Positions 28,661-37,840 of a stretch of DNA of 64,000 nt are shown one piece after another. The number at the start of each line of letters is the position of its first letter. Position 1 is the first letter of the stretch. A model generated the notes under the pieces. It was not told where the DNA came from. It worked only from the letters and a program-made list of their open reading frames with translations, and did not search any database. The DNA is taken from positions 62,001-126,000 of the forward strand of contig BGKB01000013.1 in the NCBI GenBank assembly GCA_003116975.1, in the 5' to 3' direction. Position numbers and translations under genes: made by a program. The DNA comes from Aurantiochytrium sp. KH105 (taxonomy: Eukaryota > Sar > Bigyra > Thraustochytrida > Thraustochytriidae).

Positions 28661-29350
28661 GCCTCACATCCCGTGGCATGCCTCGCCGTGCCATGCCATG
28701 CCATGCCCAGACAGACAGTGTAGTGTGGCCCGCCGGCCCGCGCCGCACCCATCGCGCCAGCCAAGCACATCCCATCTCGCCTCATCTCGCCGCGCCTCCG
28801 GCGTCGCCCGCGCTCGCGCCGCGCGCCTCCTGCGCCCCGATCTCGGCCGCCAGTTCACGAGCTTGTTCTGACCAGCGCAGTCCAGCGCCTGCCAGCTAGT
28901 CCCTACCGTGGCGACTGCCTGGCACGATGGGTGCGCTCGCGGGAGGAAGAGGGGCACCCGCACGCGCCGGCGGCCCGCGTCGATGGCGCCCTCGACGGTC
29001 TTGTACGCGCCGGCCCCGGCGCGCGCCGTATTGCCGATGCGGGAGTGGATGGGCTACCCCCTCCGCGGGTTCGCCGCGAAGCTCGGGAGCGTGTCCACGA
29101 TGTGCACAAGGGGTGCATTCTGCGATAGTGATTTTTTAAGGTGGTTGTTTCTGGGAAAGGTGAGAAAGATGCGATGGACACTCGGTGAAGAGAATGGTCA
29201 GGAGGTAAGGTGGGTAGTAGATCCAGCATACGATGATCATCCCTCGAGCAGAACAAGAAGCACGCGACGACCTCGTTGCTGCGCAGATCAGGTACGTGTC
29301 CGGCGCTTCGAGGAGAGAGCTCGCTCGTCGGCTGGCCGGCTGGCAGGCTC

Positions 29351-29391
29351 GCCCGCCCGCCCGCCCGCCCGCCCGCCCGCCCGCCCGCCCG
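29351..29391. repeat. (CCCG)n tetranucleotide microsatellite
   Basis: About ten perfect CCCG units in the leader side of the nucleotidyltransferase gene. The G-rich complement could form quadruplex or slipped structures. Confidence 0.9.
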
Positions 29392-29788
29392 CTGGCTCGG
29401 CCGCTGGCTCGGCCGCTCGAAGGCAAGGTCGCGCAGAATACACGTGGAGACAGATTCGCTCCCCCGTGCGCACTCAGGTGCGCAGAGTCTTGCACAACAA
29501 CAACGGCTTCTGCCGCTGACCAGGGCTCGGCGTGGCGCAGCGTGAGCGGGGGCGAGACAGTGCGGCCAGGTGACGGGGAGCGAGGACCCCGCGCCGGGGC
29601 ATCCTCAGCGGGTTTTGGAGGGAGTGCGCATCGAGAGAGATGATGGACAAAGACTGACAGATCCGACGCTCGTCGGCTTTCCCGTTCGTTCCCTTGTTAT
29701 GTCCGCGCTCGCGACAATGATTGGAAACCTGCAGAAACTCACGCGGAGACTATACTTGAGTTGATCTTTGCAAAACAAAAAAAAGACA

Positions 29789-30232
29789 ATGTCGCAGCGC
29801 ATCGTCGTTTGCTCTGGGTACTTTGACCCGATGCACCTGGGCCATGTCGAATACTTGCAAAAGTCGCGCGACCAGGGCGACAAGCTGATCGTCATTGTGA
29901 ACAGCGACAAGCAGGCCAAAATGAAGAAGGGCCAGTCGTTCATGGCCGAGCAGGAGCGTGTGCGCCTCGTGCGTGCTCTGGACTGTGTCGACGCTGCTAT
30001 CATTGCTGTCGACGACGATCGCACGGTGTGCAAAACCCTGAGCCTTTTGCACCCGGACGCCTTTACCAACGGCGGCGACCAGACCAACGAGTCGATCCCT
30101 GAGGCTGCCGTGTGCTCAAAGCTTGGCATTGAGCTCGTCGATGGTCTTGGTGGCAAGGTGCAGTCGAGCTCGTGGCTCCTCGCGCGGAGCCGGGGCGAGT
30201 CCATCAAGGTCAAGGCCGACCCCAACGAGTAA
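29789..30232 (+). CDS. Small HxGH-type nucleotidyltransferase (cytidylyltransferase-like)
   Basis: 147-aa single-domain enzyme of the nucleotidyltransferase superfamily. The catalytic HxGH motif is H16-L-G-H19 inside GYFDPMHLGHVEYL. NSDKQAKMKKG, NGGD (94-97) and the QSSS stretch (125-128) complete the active-site pattern. It resembles the adenylyltransferase module of HldE/RfaE and glycerol-3-phosphate cytidylyltransferase, stand-alone enzymes more often seen in prokaryotes. It should transfer CMP or AMP to a phosphorylated polyol or sugar; the substrate cannot be determined. The open frame extends upstream, but the first ATG is 29789, preceded by an A-rich leader. No targeting sequence is seen, so it is likely cytosolic. 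Confidence 0.8.
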   Translation: MSQRIVVCSGYFDPMHLGHVEYLQKSRDQGDKLIVIVNSDKQAKMKKGQSFMAEQERVRLVRALDCVDAAIIAVDDDRTVCKTLSLLHPDAFTNGGDQTNESIPEAAVCSKLGIELVDGLGGKVQSSSWLLARSRGESIKVKADPNE

Positions 30233-30949
30233 AGCCGCCACTTCGTCATATCTGCGTCCCGCGTCGATCTTTTCTTTTAGAAAGAATTTCAAGCCACTTT
30301 ATCTGCGCTTGAGCACGCGGCATTTTCGAGTGGCCCAAGCCCAAGCGTGTGAGTGTATTGCAAGATCCTGTCGAGAGGCAAGAAGATTAGGAAGGAAGCC
30401 AGTATCCCACACGTTTTCAAGGGCGCGCGGGAGGGGCGCGTGAGACCTGGCAATCCCTGCCAAACGGACCTCACGTGGCCTCTCGTTTCCTCTTCTTCTT
30501 CCTCTCCCTTCTCTTCTCTCTAAATCTCTCACACACCTGCTCTGCTCTGCCCACGTCAGTTCGTGACACCTCGAACATCGAGAGGTCGCGCACCGAAAGA
30601 AAGAGCACCGTTTAGGCTTCTTACTCTACTTCGTACTTAAAGACTTGAAAGGAAGGAAATGAAATTTACAAAGAACAAGGACTACTCAGCTTGAACGATC
30701 GATCATCATGCGCGCGCGAACGGGAAGGCTTGTTTGTATACACGAAAGAACAGCGCGCTGAGTGATGCGACACGAGATGACTGCCCGCCAAATCCCCAGA
30801 GGTGAGAAAAGAAAGAAAGGAAAAGAACGCAAAGCGTCATCGAGATCGAGGGTTATAGTCGCGTGATCTCCACACGCCAGCAAAAGATTCCCGCTGGAAA
30901 AGCAGGGCATAAGGAAGAAGAATGGAATCGAGGAATATGGACCGCCCGC
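30233..30949. other. Convergent intergenic region
   Basis: 717 bases between the 3' ends of the nucleotidyltransferase (+) and SelO-like (-) genes. It contains a pyrimidine-rich tract (about 30480-30530) and AT-richer DNA near 30600-30850. No gene is supported. Confidence 0.6.
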
Positions 30950-32875
30950 CTAAGAAGAGCACGAAAAGAAGGCAACGCCTGGCTTGCGACGATGGCTCTC
31001 GGGAACACGTCGGTAGTAGGCGGCCTCGAGATCCGGATGTTCGTCGTACGGCGTCTCAAACAGCTTTTGCATGGTGCGAAACGGGCCGTAGTCCTTGTTT
31101 TCGGCAGCTTCGTAAGCTTCCTTGAGCATCCATTCGCGCGGCACGTACTTGGGATTGTTGGCACGCATGGTGGCGAGACGCTTTTCTTCAGACATGTCAA
31201 TGTCGGCATGGACCAGGACGAGCCACTGTGTAGCCCAGTTCTCGAGAGCCTTGCGCTGCTCCGCATCGAGAGGCTCGTAGGCAGCACGCTCTTCGAGCAT
31301 GGCGACGAGGTCCGGAGCATTCTGGCGACTGATGACATCGTTTGTGACATTCGAGAGCTCGCGGAAGAAAATCGTGTAGTCCATGTTGATGAGTGCCGGG
31401 TAGAGTGGCTGCCACAAATCCTTTTCAAGGCTCTCCTCGTCGTCGCCAGGGCGAGCACTGGCACTGAGGCCGAGCTTGGCACGAATCATGGCGTTGCGTT
31501 CCTCCGCAAGCATGGCTGGGTACCCGTCGCGCACAATCTCCTTGGCGCGAGCCAGGACATCAGGGTCACCCTCCTCCAAAAGAGGGGTGATGGCCTGAGC
31601 AAAGGTGGCGACATTGACCTGAGCGGCAACGCGTTGGCGCTCAAAGCCGAACTTGCGATCCGGGTCACTCGTGAACGGGGTCCACAGCGGGTGGTACGAC
31701 TCGATGAAACCAAAGGGGCCATAGTCCATCGTGAGTCCGCTAAGAAGACAGTTATCCGAGTTCATGTTTCCTTGCACGTAGCCAACCCGGTTCCAGGCGG
31801 TGGCGAGGTGCGCTTGGCGCCGGGCGAGGACCGCGAGCATATCCACGAGGACTTCGGGCCAGCCAGACTTGATGCGAGGGACCAGGTTGGGAAACTCAAT
31901 GCGGATGCAATGCTTGAGAAACTTTTCGAGGCCTTCCTTAGCACCCTCCTCGCCGCGCGCAAGTCGGCGCATGTAGAGTTCCGCTTGACCGACGCGCAGA
32001 AACGAACTGGCGGCACGGCACGTGATGGCGCATCGTTCCTTGCGCATGGTATCGGGAGGGAAATCGTAGTTGGAGGCCGGGACGGTATCACGGTACCAGG
32101 CACGCGGCACGGTCTCGACTTCCGAGGCAACGAGGGAAACGGCGCGAGTGGTTGGCACCCCCAAATGGTGCATGGCCTCGGAAACGAGGAACTCGCGGAC
32201 GCTGGAGCGCAGGACGGCGCGGCCATCAAAGCTACGAGCAAACGGCGTGGGTCCGCATCCCTTGAGCTGAAGCTCCCAGCGTGCGCCATCGGCGCCCACG
32301 TACTCGCCAATCGAGCATGCGCGGCCATCGCCGTAGCCCTTGCCGTTGAAGGGGTCGGGCGACTCGATGGGTTGACCAAAGACAGAGACGGCGTAAGGCG
32401 TGCACCAGGAGTCGACGCCCTTGGTGTCTGCGGAAAAGAGGTCGAGAAAGTCCTCGCTGTCGATCATTTCCTGCGAAAGTCCGAGGCGCTCGCTCATGTC
32501 CTTGGAGATGGCGATGCGGTACGGCTGGTGGAGCGGGGTCGGTTCGATGCGCACATAGTGGCCCTTTTCCACGGGTCGGGACTCTCTGTTGGGGAAGAGC
32601 TCGCGTTCGCGCGGGTCTGCGTCCAGGTCTCTGAGCAGCGAGTTCTCGCGGCGGCCCAGAAAGGGTCCCAGCACGCCCTTGGTGATGGCGGCGTCGTCTT
32701 CGGCTGCCATCTGGTGGAGCAGCGTGGCCACCCCTCGCTTCGGCACGATCTCCGGCGCGGGCGGCGCCGCGAGCGAGGCCTGCGTCCTCTTCTGCGCCTT
32801 TGCTCCCCGCTCGTGAGGCTGTACGCTGCGCAGCTGCCTTCCGAGTCGAGCAAGGCGGTCTGCCTGTCGCGACAT
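30950..32875 (-). CDS. Selenoprotein O homologue (SelO/YdiU protein AMPylase), Cys form
   Basis: 641 aa from ATG 32875. SelO is a pseudokinase-fold enzyme that transfers AMP to Ser/Thr/Tyr hydroxyls of proteins, usually in mitochondria. Hallmarks seen are FNGKGYGDGRACSIGEY (176-192), ELQLKGCGPTPFAR (Lys205), and the metal/catalytic block GNMNSDNC (Asp374) and MDYGPFGF (Asp384). The Arg-rich N-terminus (MSRQADRLARLGRQLRS) could be a mitochondrial presequence. Sec-containing SelO proteins end in C-S-U-S-S; here the last residues are F-F-S-C-S-S before TAG, so the Sec position is Cys and the partner Cys is Phe. The frame continues upstream to 33895 through Gly/Arg-rich low-complexity sequence, which I treat as leader. 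A 975-codon open frame lies on the opposite strand and is a shadow. Confidence 0.9.
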   Translation of the reverse strand: MSRQADRLARLGRQLRSVQPHERGAKAQKRTQASLAAPPAPEIVPKRGVATLLHQMAAEDDAAITKGVLGPFLGRRENSLLRDLDADPRERELFPNRESRPVEKGHYVRIEPTPLHQPYRIAISKDMSERLGLSQEMIDSEDFLDLFSADTKGVDSWCTPYAVSVFGQPIESPDPFNGKGYGDGRACSIGEYVGADGARWELQLKGCGPTPFARSFDGRAVLRSSVREFLVSEAMHHLGVPTTRAVSLVASEVETVPRAWYRDTVPASNYDFPPDTMRKERCAITCRAASSFLRVGQAELYMRRLARGEEGAKEGLEKFLKHCIRIEFPNLVPRIKSGWPEVLVDMLAVLARRQAHLATAWNRVGYVQGNMNSDNCLLSGLTMDYGPFGFIESYHPLWTPFTSDPDRKFGFERQRVAAQVNVATFAQAITPLLEEGDPDVLARAKEIVRDGYPAMLAEERNAMIRAKLGLSASARPGDDEESLEKDLWQPLYPALINMDYTIFFRELSNVTNDVISRQNAPDLVAMLEERAAYEPLDAEQRKALENWATQWLVLVHADIDMSEEKRLATMRANNPKYVPREWMLKEAYEAAENKDYGPFRTMQKLFETPYDEHPDLEAAYYRRVPESHRRKPGVAFFSCSS

Positions 32876-33873
32876 GCCTCTCTTCTGCGTCCGTCCGATA
32901 CTCCGCTGCTTGCTTGCTTGCTTGCTTGCTTCTTTACTTACTTTCTTGCCGCCTCCGAGACGGCGTCTCTCTCTCGCCCACTCCCTGCTTTTTGTTTGTT
33001 TATGGTCTCGCTTCCGCTCTCGACGAAGGATGAGCGAGCTAGCGATAGCTCGCTCTCGGCGCTCGGCTCTTCGCGGTCGCTCGGTTCTTCGCGGTCTCGG
33101 CGACTTGGACGAGCTCGGGTTTGGTTTTTGGTGGCGAGCAGGTCTTTGCGGGTTTGCTGCGATTTGGTCATGGCCATTTCTGCTCGCTCGCTGCTTCTCC
33201 GCCTCTCCTGCTATTTCATATACCACCTGAAGAGCTCTGCAAATGAACAAGCAGCAAACAACAAGCAAGTAACAGCACGCACCAGCAGCAACAGCAACTG
33301 CAAGCTTTCGCAGCTCGCAACCAACCCGCCAACAGAGCCACCTCGCCGTGACGCGCGGGGGACCTCCTGGACGTCCTCTCCACTGCCAAAAGCCAACGTG
33401 CACCTCACCTCCTCCTCCTCCTCCTCGACCAGCATCAGTGAGCAAACTCTCTCCCTCGAGGGGTGTCACCGTCCTCGGTGTGCGACCGATGCACGCCCGC
33501 GAGCGAGCGAGCGGCCGTCCGCACCGTGTGCACCTCCCTCCTCCCCGCCGCGCTGCGCCGCCGCGACGCGGGTCGCGCCGCGCGCCGCGAGCGGGGCGAC
33601 CAGCATGCTCCTCGCGGGCGGCGCGAGGCGGCCGTGCACGTGCTGGAGCGCCTTGTGCTGGTCCTCTTGCTGGTCGCGGACGCGGGCCCGGTGTGGGCGG
33701 CGGGGGCACCCGGCGCGCACGCAGCAGCGGCCGCGAGCAAGAGAGAGAGACCCCGCCGGTAACATCGCGCGCCGCCGCGTCATGCCTTGAGTCCGCGCGC
33801 GCAGCGCCTGCGAGGGTGGTGTGGCGCGCACCGACATATCGACACCGCGGCGCGCCGCAGCATTGGCCGTGCC

Positions 33874-33897
33874 GCATCCGCATCCGCATCCGCATCC
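33874..33897. repeat. (GCATCC)4 hexanucleotide repeat
   Basis: Four perfect tandem units, a one-base expansion of the GCATC pentamer at 28564-28610. Confidence 0.9.
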
Positions 33898-33920
33898 CCG
33901 GCGCCAGTGGCCGTGGATGC

Positions 33921-33958
33921 AGAGCAGAGCAGAGCTCAGCAGAGCAGAGCAGAGCAGA
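33921..33958. repeat. (AGAGC)n pentanucleotide array
   Basis: About seven units with one variant (AGCTC). Same pentamer family as 3791-3840. Confidence 0.9.
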
Positions 33959-34871
33959 CTGGTCTCACCGCCGCGCCGCGCCGCGCGCGATGTGATGCGA
34001 CCGTCCGTCGGCGACCAGCCAGTGCAGCTGCAGCTGCAGCTTCAGGGTGTTGACGCGGAGGACGGGGACGAGGACGTGGTTTTCATGCACGCTGCCGTTG
34101 CTTTGTTGCTGATGCTCGCGGCAGTGGCAGATGCGTGCACGCGTGAATGTACGTCGGGCTTGTGGCCTGACTGAGGCTCCGAGGGTTGTGCGCGCATCCC
34201 GGGGCTCGCTCGCGGCGAGCGGGAGAATCCGCGCCAAGCCGCCACCGCAGGCCGGGGACGAGCCACTTCGACGCGGCCTGCACTGACTGGAGGCGACGCC
34301 TAGCGGTCGACTTGTACCGCTGATGCTTGCCGCGTATGACTCGAAAGTCAGCTCCGCATTATGGCGCGATGCACTCCCATCGCCGCAGCGGCTGCTTTCG
34401 CTGTCGCTGTCGCTGGCGCTGTCGCGCGAGACCGCCGTCCGCAGCCGACATGCGACTTGCGAGTCGCAGTCGCAGACGCTGGTGTGGCGATCGAGGCACA
34501 TCCGCCAGTGACTGAAAAAGAAAGGAGAAAGGAAAAAAGGACCGCCGAGCCGAACGCAAGCGCAACGCAAAGCGAAAAGCACAACGTGGAAAACACGAAG
34601 GAAGACCGGAAGCAGTTGCTGTTGCTAGCTTCTCTAGAACAAAGACGAAGCGCAGCACGAATGTAAGCAAAATGCAAACGTAAGCAAACACAGCAAAGCC
34701 ATGCACGAAGCGCAGAGCTCAAGCAAAGCACAAGCGAAGCGAAAACCAGACGCCATGGTATGCAAATGTCGCACAGGAAATGAACACGCGGCGCTTCGTA
34801 AAAAGCAAACGCATGGCGAGCTAGCATACAGCAAACGTAACGCAGTTGCATACGTGAAGCAAAGAACGCAG

Positions 34872-34977
34872 AGCGAAGCACGAAGCACGAAACGCGAAGC
34901 ACGAGGCACGAGGCTTGAAGCATAAAGCACGAAGCATGAAGCACAAAGCACAAAGCATTAAACACGAAGCACAGCAA
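34872..34977. repeat. Imperfect (GAAGCAC)n heptanucleotide minisatellite
   Basis: About fifteen adjacent 7-base units (GAAGCAC, GAGGCAC, GAAGCAT, AAAGCAC and similar) in register. More scattered AAGCNAAC-like words extend the bias back to about 34530. The strand is markedly purine-rich. Confidence 0.8.
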
Positions 34978-35353
34978 GGAGCAAACTCAGAGCAAATGTA
35001 CAGGAAACTCCAGGCAATCGTAAGGCCAGCGGAGAAGCCAGCTGCTGGTGCTAGTGCTGGTGCTCAAAAGCACAGTGTCTAGTACTAGTGCTAGTGCCAG
35101 AGACTCGTGCTAGCACAACGTGCCAGTGATCAAAACAAGCGAGCAAGCAAGAAACGAAGCACAAGGCTCCAGTGAGCAAAGTCGAACCGACGAAAATGAA
35201 AAAAAAATAACTTTCGTTATTCGATTGCGACGCCAGTCCAGACGAGGTGAAGCGTAGTATGCGCAGCGGCTCACAGCACACAAGATGCCAAAGTTCGGAT
35301 GCGGCGCTAGGTTAACGTGGGTTTAAGCGCGCCCCCTCTTCCGCACCCAGGGT

Positions 35354-35415
35354 GTCTAACCCCGCCACGCGGCTGCTATGCAAAGCAGCACTATTTTACG
35401 TGACGGGATTGTCAT
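35354..35415 (-). promoter_or_regulatory. SECIS element (type II-like) in the 3' UTR of the glutathione peroxidase gene
   Basis: On the minus strand, ATGAC (35415-35411) is followed by a 13-base arm (35410-35398). Unpaired AAAA starts the apical region, which holds a GCTGC/GCAGC mini-helix. The second arm (35370-35358) pairs with the first at all 13 positions, three of them G-U. AGAC (35357-35354) follows. This supplies the UGA/GA quartet core, the helix of 11-13 bp and the apical adenines that define a eukaryotic SECIS. It lies 160 bases after the stop codon, where a SECIS must act to recode the upstream UGA as selenocysteine. Confidence 0.88.
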
Positions 35416-35574
35416 CAGGTGGCAAACTTGTAAGCGGTGAGACGAGTCCTACTACAACAGAACAAAACTCATGGTCCTGGCGGTCGCGTGCCTTCGACTT
35501 GCGAACAGACACGGAATAGGCACTCCCTGCATAAGGCTTTTGGGGGCGGTTCAGAGTGGACCACCAGCAATTCC

Positions 35575-36397
35575 TTAGCTCAGGAGCTCCTTAATGTCGT
35601 CCTTGATCGGCTGCTCAAACTTCTCCGGGTGAGGATGGTAGCGCTTGATCGGCTTGCCGTCGGGACTGATGAGGAACCACTCAAAGTTCCAGATGACGTC
35701 CTGCGGCACAACCGGGCACCATCCCGCCGTGCGGAAAGTCTTGTTGTTCTGGATGCCGAACGGGTTCTCAAACTCATACTGCGGCGTAGTGTTACGCAGC
35801 GGCATGGCGTTGATGAGCGTCTTCCAGAACGGGTGGATGTTCTCGCCTGCGACTTCGCACTTCTCCATCAGCGTGCAGTTGGAGATGAAGCCCTATCGAT
35901 CGCAATTGCCAAGCAAGCCAGCCAGCCAGCCAAGCAGTACTTCGTCAGTCATAAATTCCTTTTTCGCCCTACTACATGTAGTCAGGCATGGCACTGCATT
36001 GTCTTCGTATTGGACTTACCTCACCAGGGCGCACGTGCTTGAGCGAATTGAGAATCTCCTCCTTGTCGTGGTAGTTCTGGTATCCGTGCTGGTTGCACGG
36101 GAACAGAAGCACCTCGAGCTTGTCGCCGTACTGCTCCTTGAGCTCGTTGGCGAGTTTAAACCCCATGGTCGTCGTGCCTCACGTGGTTGCCACGTTCGAC
36201 ACGAGGACGGCCTTGCCCTTGAGGTCGTCCAGCTTGACGGTCTTGCCCTCAATGAGCGTCTTGGCCTCCATGCCTGCGCCGATGAGCGTGTGCTCGCTCA
36301 TCTCGTACCGCGTCCGCTTGTTGCTCTCCGCCATGGTGCTCAGCCCGCGCCACGAGCTCCCCACCACGCGACTCTGTCGCACCGCCGCGCGAAGCAT
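35575..36397 (-). CDS. Glutathione peroxidase, selenocysteine-containing, two exons
   Basis: Join of exon 1 (36397-36020) and exon 2 (35892-35575), 231 aa. It reduces hydroperoxides with glutathione or thioredoxin. In exon 1 the sequence NVATT is followed by an in-frame TGA (36181-36179) and then GTTTMGF, exactly where the GPx active-site Sec or Cys belongs, so this is Sec73. The tetrad is completed by Gln103 (FPCNQ) and Trp194-Asn195 (WNFEWFL). The intron is phase 0 between PGE and GFISNC. The longer start (36397) adds MLRAAVRQSRVVGSSWRGLST, a typical mitochondrial presequence; ATG 36334 would give a cytosolic form. Read without Sec recoding and splicing, the gene looks like three fragments. 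A SECIS is present downstream. Confidence 0.92.
35893..36019 (-). other. Spliceosomal intron of the glutathione peroxidase gene
   Basis: 127 nt with a consensus GTAAGT donor directly after the GAG codon and a TAG acceptor before GGC, restoring the conserved PGE-GF junction of GPx in phase 0. It contains a short (GGCT)n run. It is the only intron demonstrable in the window. Confidence 0.9.
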
Positions 36398-36750
36398 CTC
36401 TCGTCAGCCTCTCGTTCCGCGTCTGCTGCCTCCCTGCCTCGCAGCCGCCGTCGTCCGCTCCCCTCTCCTCCGGCTGTCTCCGTCTCTCTCTCTCTCTGCG
36501 TCTGTTGGGGCCTGGCGCCCTTCCTCCCCCCGCTCCTAACTACCTGCAAGCAGAGGACCAACCACCGCCTGCGCTTGACGCCGCCTCCTTCCTGCTGCAG
36601 CGGCCCTCGGCGGAACGGATACGGAACGTTCCGCCGCGCTCTGGCCGGGAGAGGAGGAGGGAGGAGAGGCGCGGGTTGATCGACCGCTCGACGGGGTGGA
36701 CGCGGGCAGCAGGGTCGTCCTCCGCGCTGGCGAGGCTGGCCAGCCTTGGC

Positions 36751-36770
36751 GAGGCGAGGCGAGGCGAGGC
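36751..36770. repeat. (GAGGC)4 pentanucleotide repeat
   Basis: Four perfect units in the intergenic region upstream of the GPx gene. Confidence 0.85.
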
Positions 36771-37805
36771 CAGCGGCCCGTACGCGGGTAGATGGATGGA
36801 TGGGAGGGACGCGGACGAGGAGGGGCCCAGCCGTGTGGACGTGCGCGCGCCAGGCCCTCAATCATTCATTCATCCAGCCGCCATCCTATCCCGCCATCCA
36901 ACCTAGCGTGCGACCGCTCCAAGCCGGGCGCGCGGGGAGGAGAAGGAGGCGAGGCGAGGATGGGGGGGGGGGAGGGCGGTCCGCGCGTGCAGCGTGCTCG
37001 CCGCCGCGTCTCTGTCCACGTACCTGGTCTCGTTCTTTCAAGGGCTGCGGCGGTCGGCCGCGATTGGGATCTGCCGCCTCTGCCAGGCAGCTGCAGCGTT
37101 CTTCGCCATGCTAACCATAGCTAGCATCGCCGCCATGACTAAATGACACTGCCTGCCTGCCTGCTGCCCCGGGACGGTTTTGTGGCAACGATCGCTTCTC
37201 TGCGCCGCGTCGCTCCGCATGGCCTCGCCTCGGAGAGTCCGCGTCTGCGTCTGCAGCTGCCAGCTTGACAACGCAACGGCCAGGAGTAGGCAGGCCGGCG
37301 GCGCGTGCGGCGCGCGGCCCTGGGGCGCGTGCAACTTGATATGTCTATCTATCATCAGCTGCAGGTTAGTGGTGGATGGGACCGGTCGTTGAAAGCCATG
37401 TCCACGGCCTGCTGGCTGTGGCTGCTGGCATTGTGAGCGGCAACGGAGAGCGCGCGCGCGCACAAGGTACGCTGCAGCCCCAGCTGCAGGGGCTGGCGGC
37501 TGAGCTGTGCTCGAGGCGAAAACAAGCGCTGCTGCTGTTGGTTGATCGTACGGTCGGCTGCGGGCCGTCGGTCGGTTAAGGTATCTTACGTGTGTTACAG
37601 ACAGAGAGAAGAAGTGGTGGAAGACGGAGAAATTGCAATCCCGCGGTGAATGGTGAGTCGTACCAGCGCCTCGCCGACCGACAGACCGACTGCGACCGAC
37701 AGGCCCAGATGGCTGATGGTGGTGATGAGGCTGTGAGAACCAAGGCGGCGGTGGCTTGGCGTTTCCGGCCTGCCAGCCAGAGTCAACCGAAGGCATACTC
37801 CTCAC

Positions 37806-37840
37806 AGGCAGGCAGGCAGGCAAGCAGGCAGGCAGGCAAG
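37806..37840. repeat. (GGCA)n tetranucleotide microsatellite
   Basis: About eight units with one AGCA-type variant. The same motif recurs at 39662-39704. Confidence 0.9.

Larger units (their letters stand above)
27958..29788. other. Repeat-rich divergent intergenic region
   Basis: About 1.8 kb between divergent genes (GH31 on -, nucleotidyltransferase on +). It contains tetramer and pentamer arrays (listed separately), GC-rich leader-like DNA and no ORF with similarity. An ATG at 28983 opens a short frame ending at a consensus-like splice donor (AAGGTGAGA near 29155-29163), but no protein family is recognisable. Confidence 0.6.
32876..35340. other. Long spacer with microsatellites and a heptamer minisatellite
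   Basis: About 2.5 kb between the SelO start and the GPx 3' UTR. It has a T/C-rich leader with a (GCTT)n stretch near 32906-32935, GC-rich DNA to about 34250, pentamer/hexamer arrays near 33874-33958, and an A/G-asymmetric region (34530-35000) with repeated AAGC words. No ORF shows family similarity. Confidence 0.6.

Noticed and set aside
28121-29391. Clustered repeats as a possible CRISPR array
   Set aside because: The units are contiguous 4-5-mers without unique spacers, in a eukaryotic genome.
28908-29519. 203-codon frame and possible exon ending at a splice-donor-like site
   Set aside because: No family similarity, no clear acceptor, and Arg/Pro-rich composition imposed by repeats.
30930-30955. 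Selenocysteine at the SelO C-terminus
   Set aside because: The codon at the Sec position is TGC and the stop is TAG. No in-frame TGA exists there, so it is a Cys form.
30863-33790. 975-codon open frame on the + strand
   Set aside because: It is antisense to the SelO gene, begins without ATG, and its translation has no domain. GC-rich codons on the real strand suppress stops on the other.
34348-34977. 209-codon minus-strand frame rich in Cys/Phe/Leu
   Set aside because: It translates the heptamer repeat and AAGC-word region, and the sequence is explained by the DNA repeat.
37038-37823. 261-codon minus-strand frame between GPx and the Ala/Glu protein
   Set aside because: Low-complexity translation of GC-rich intergenic DNA; no domain.
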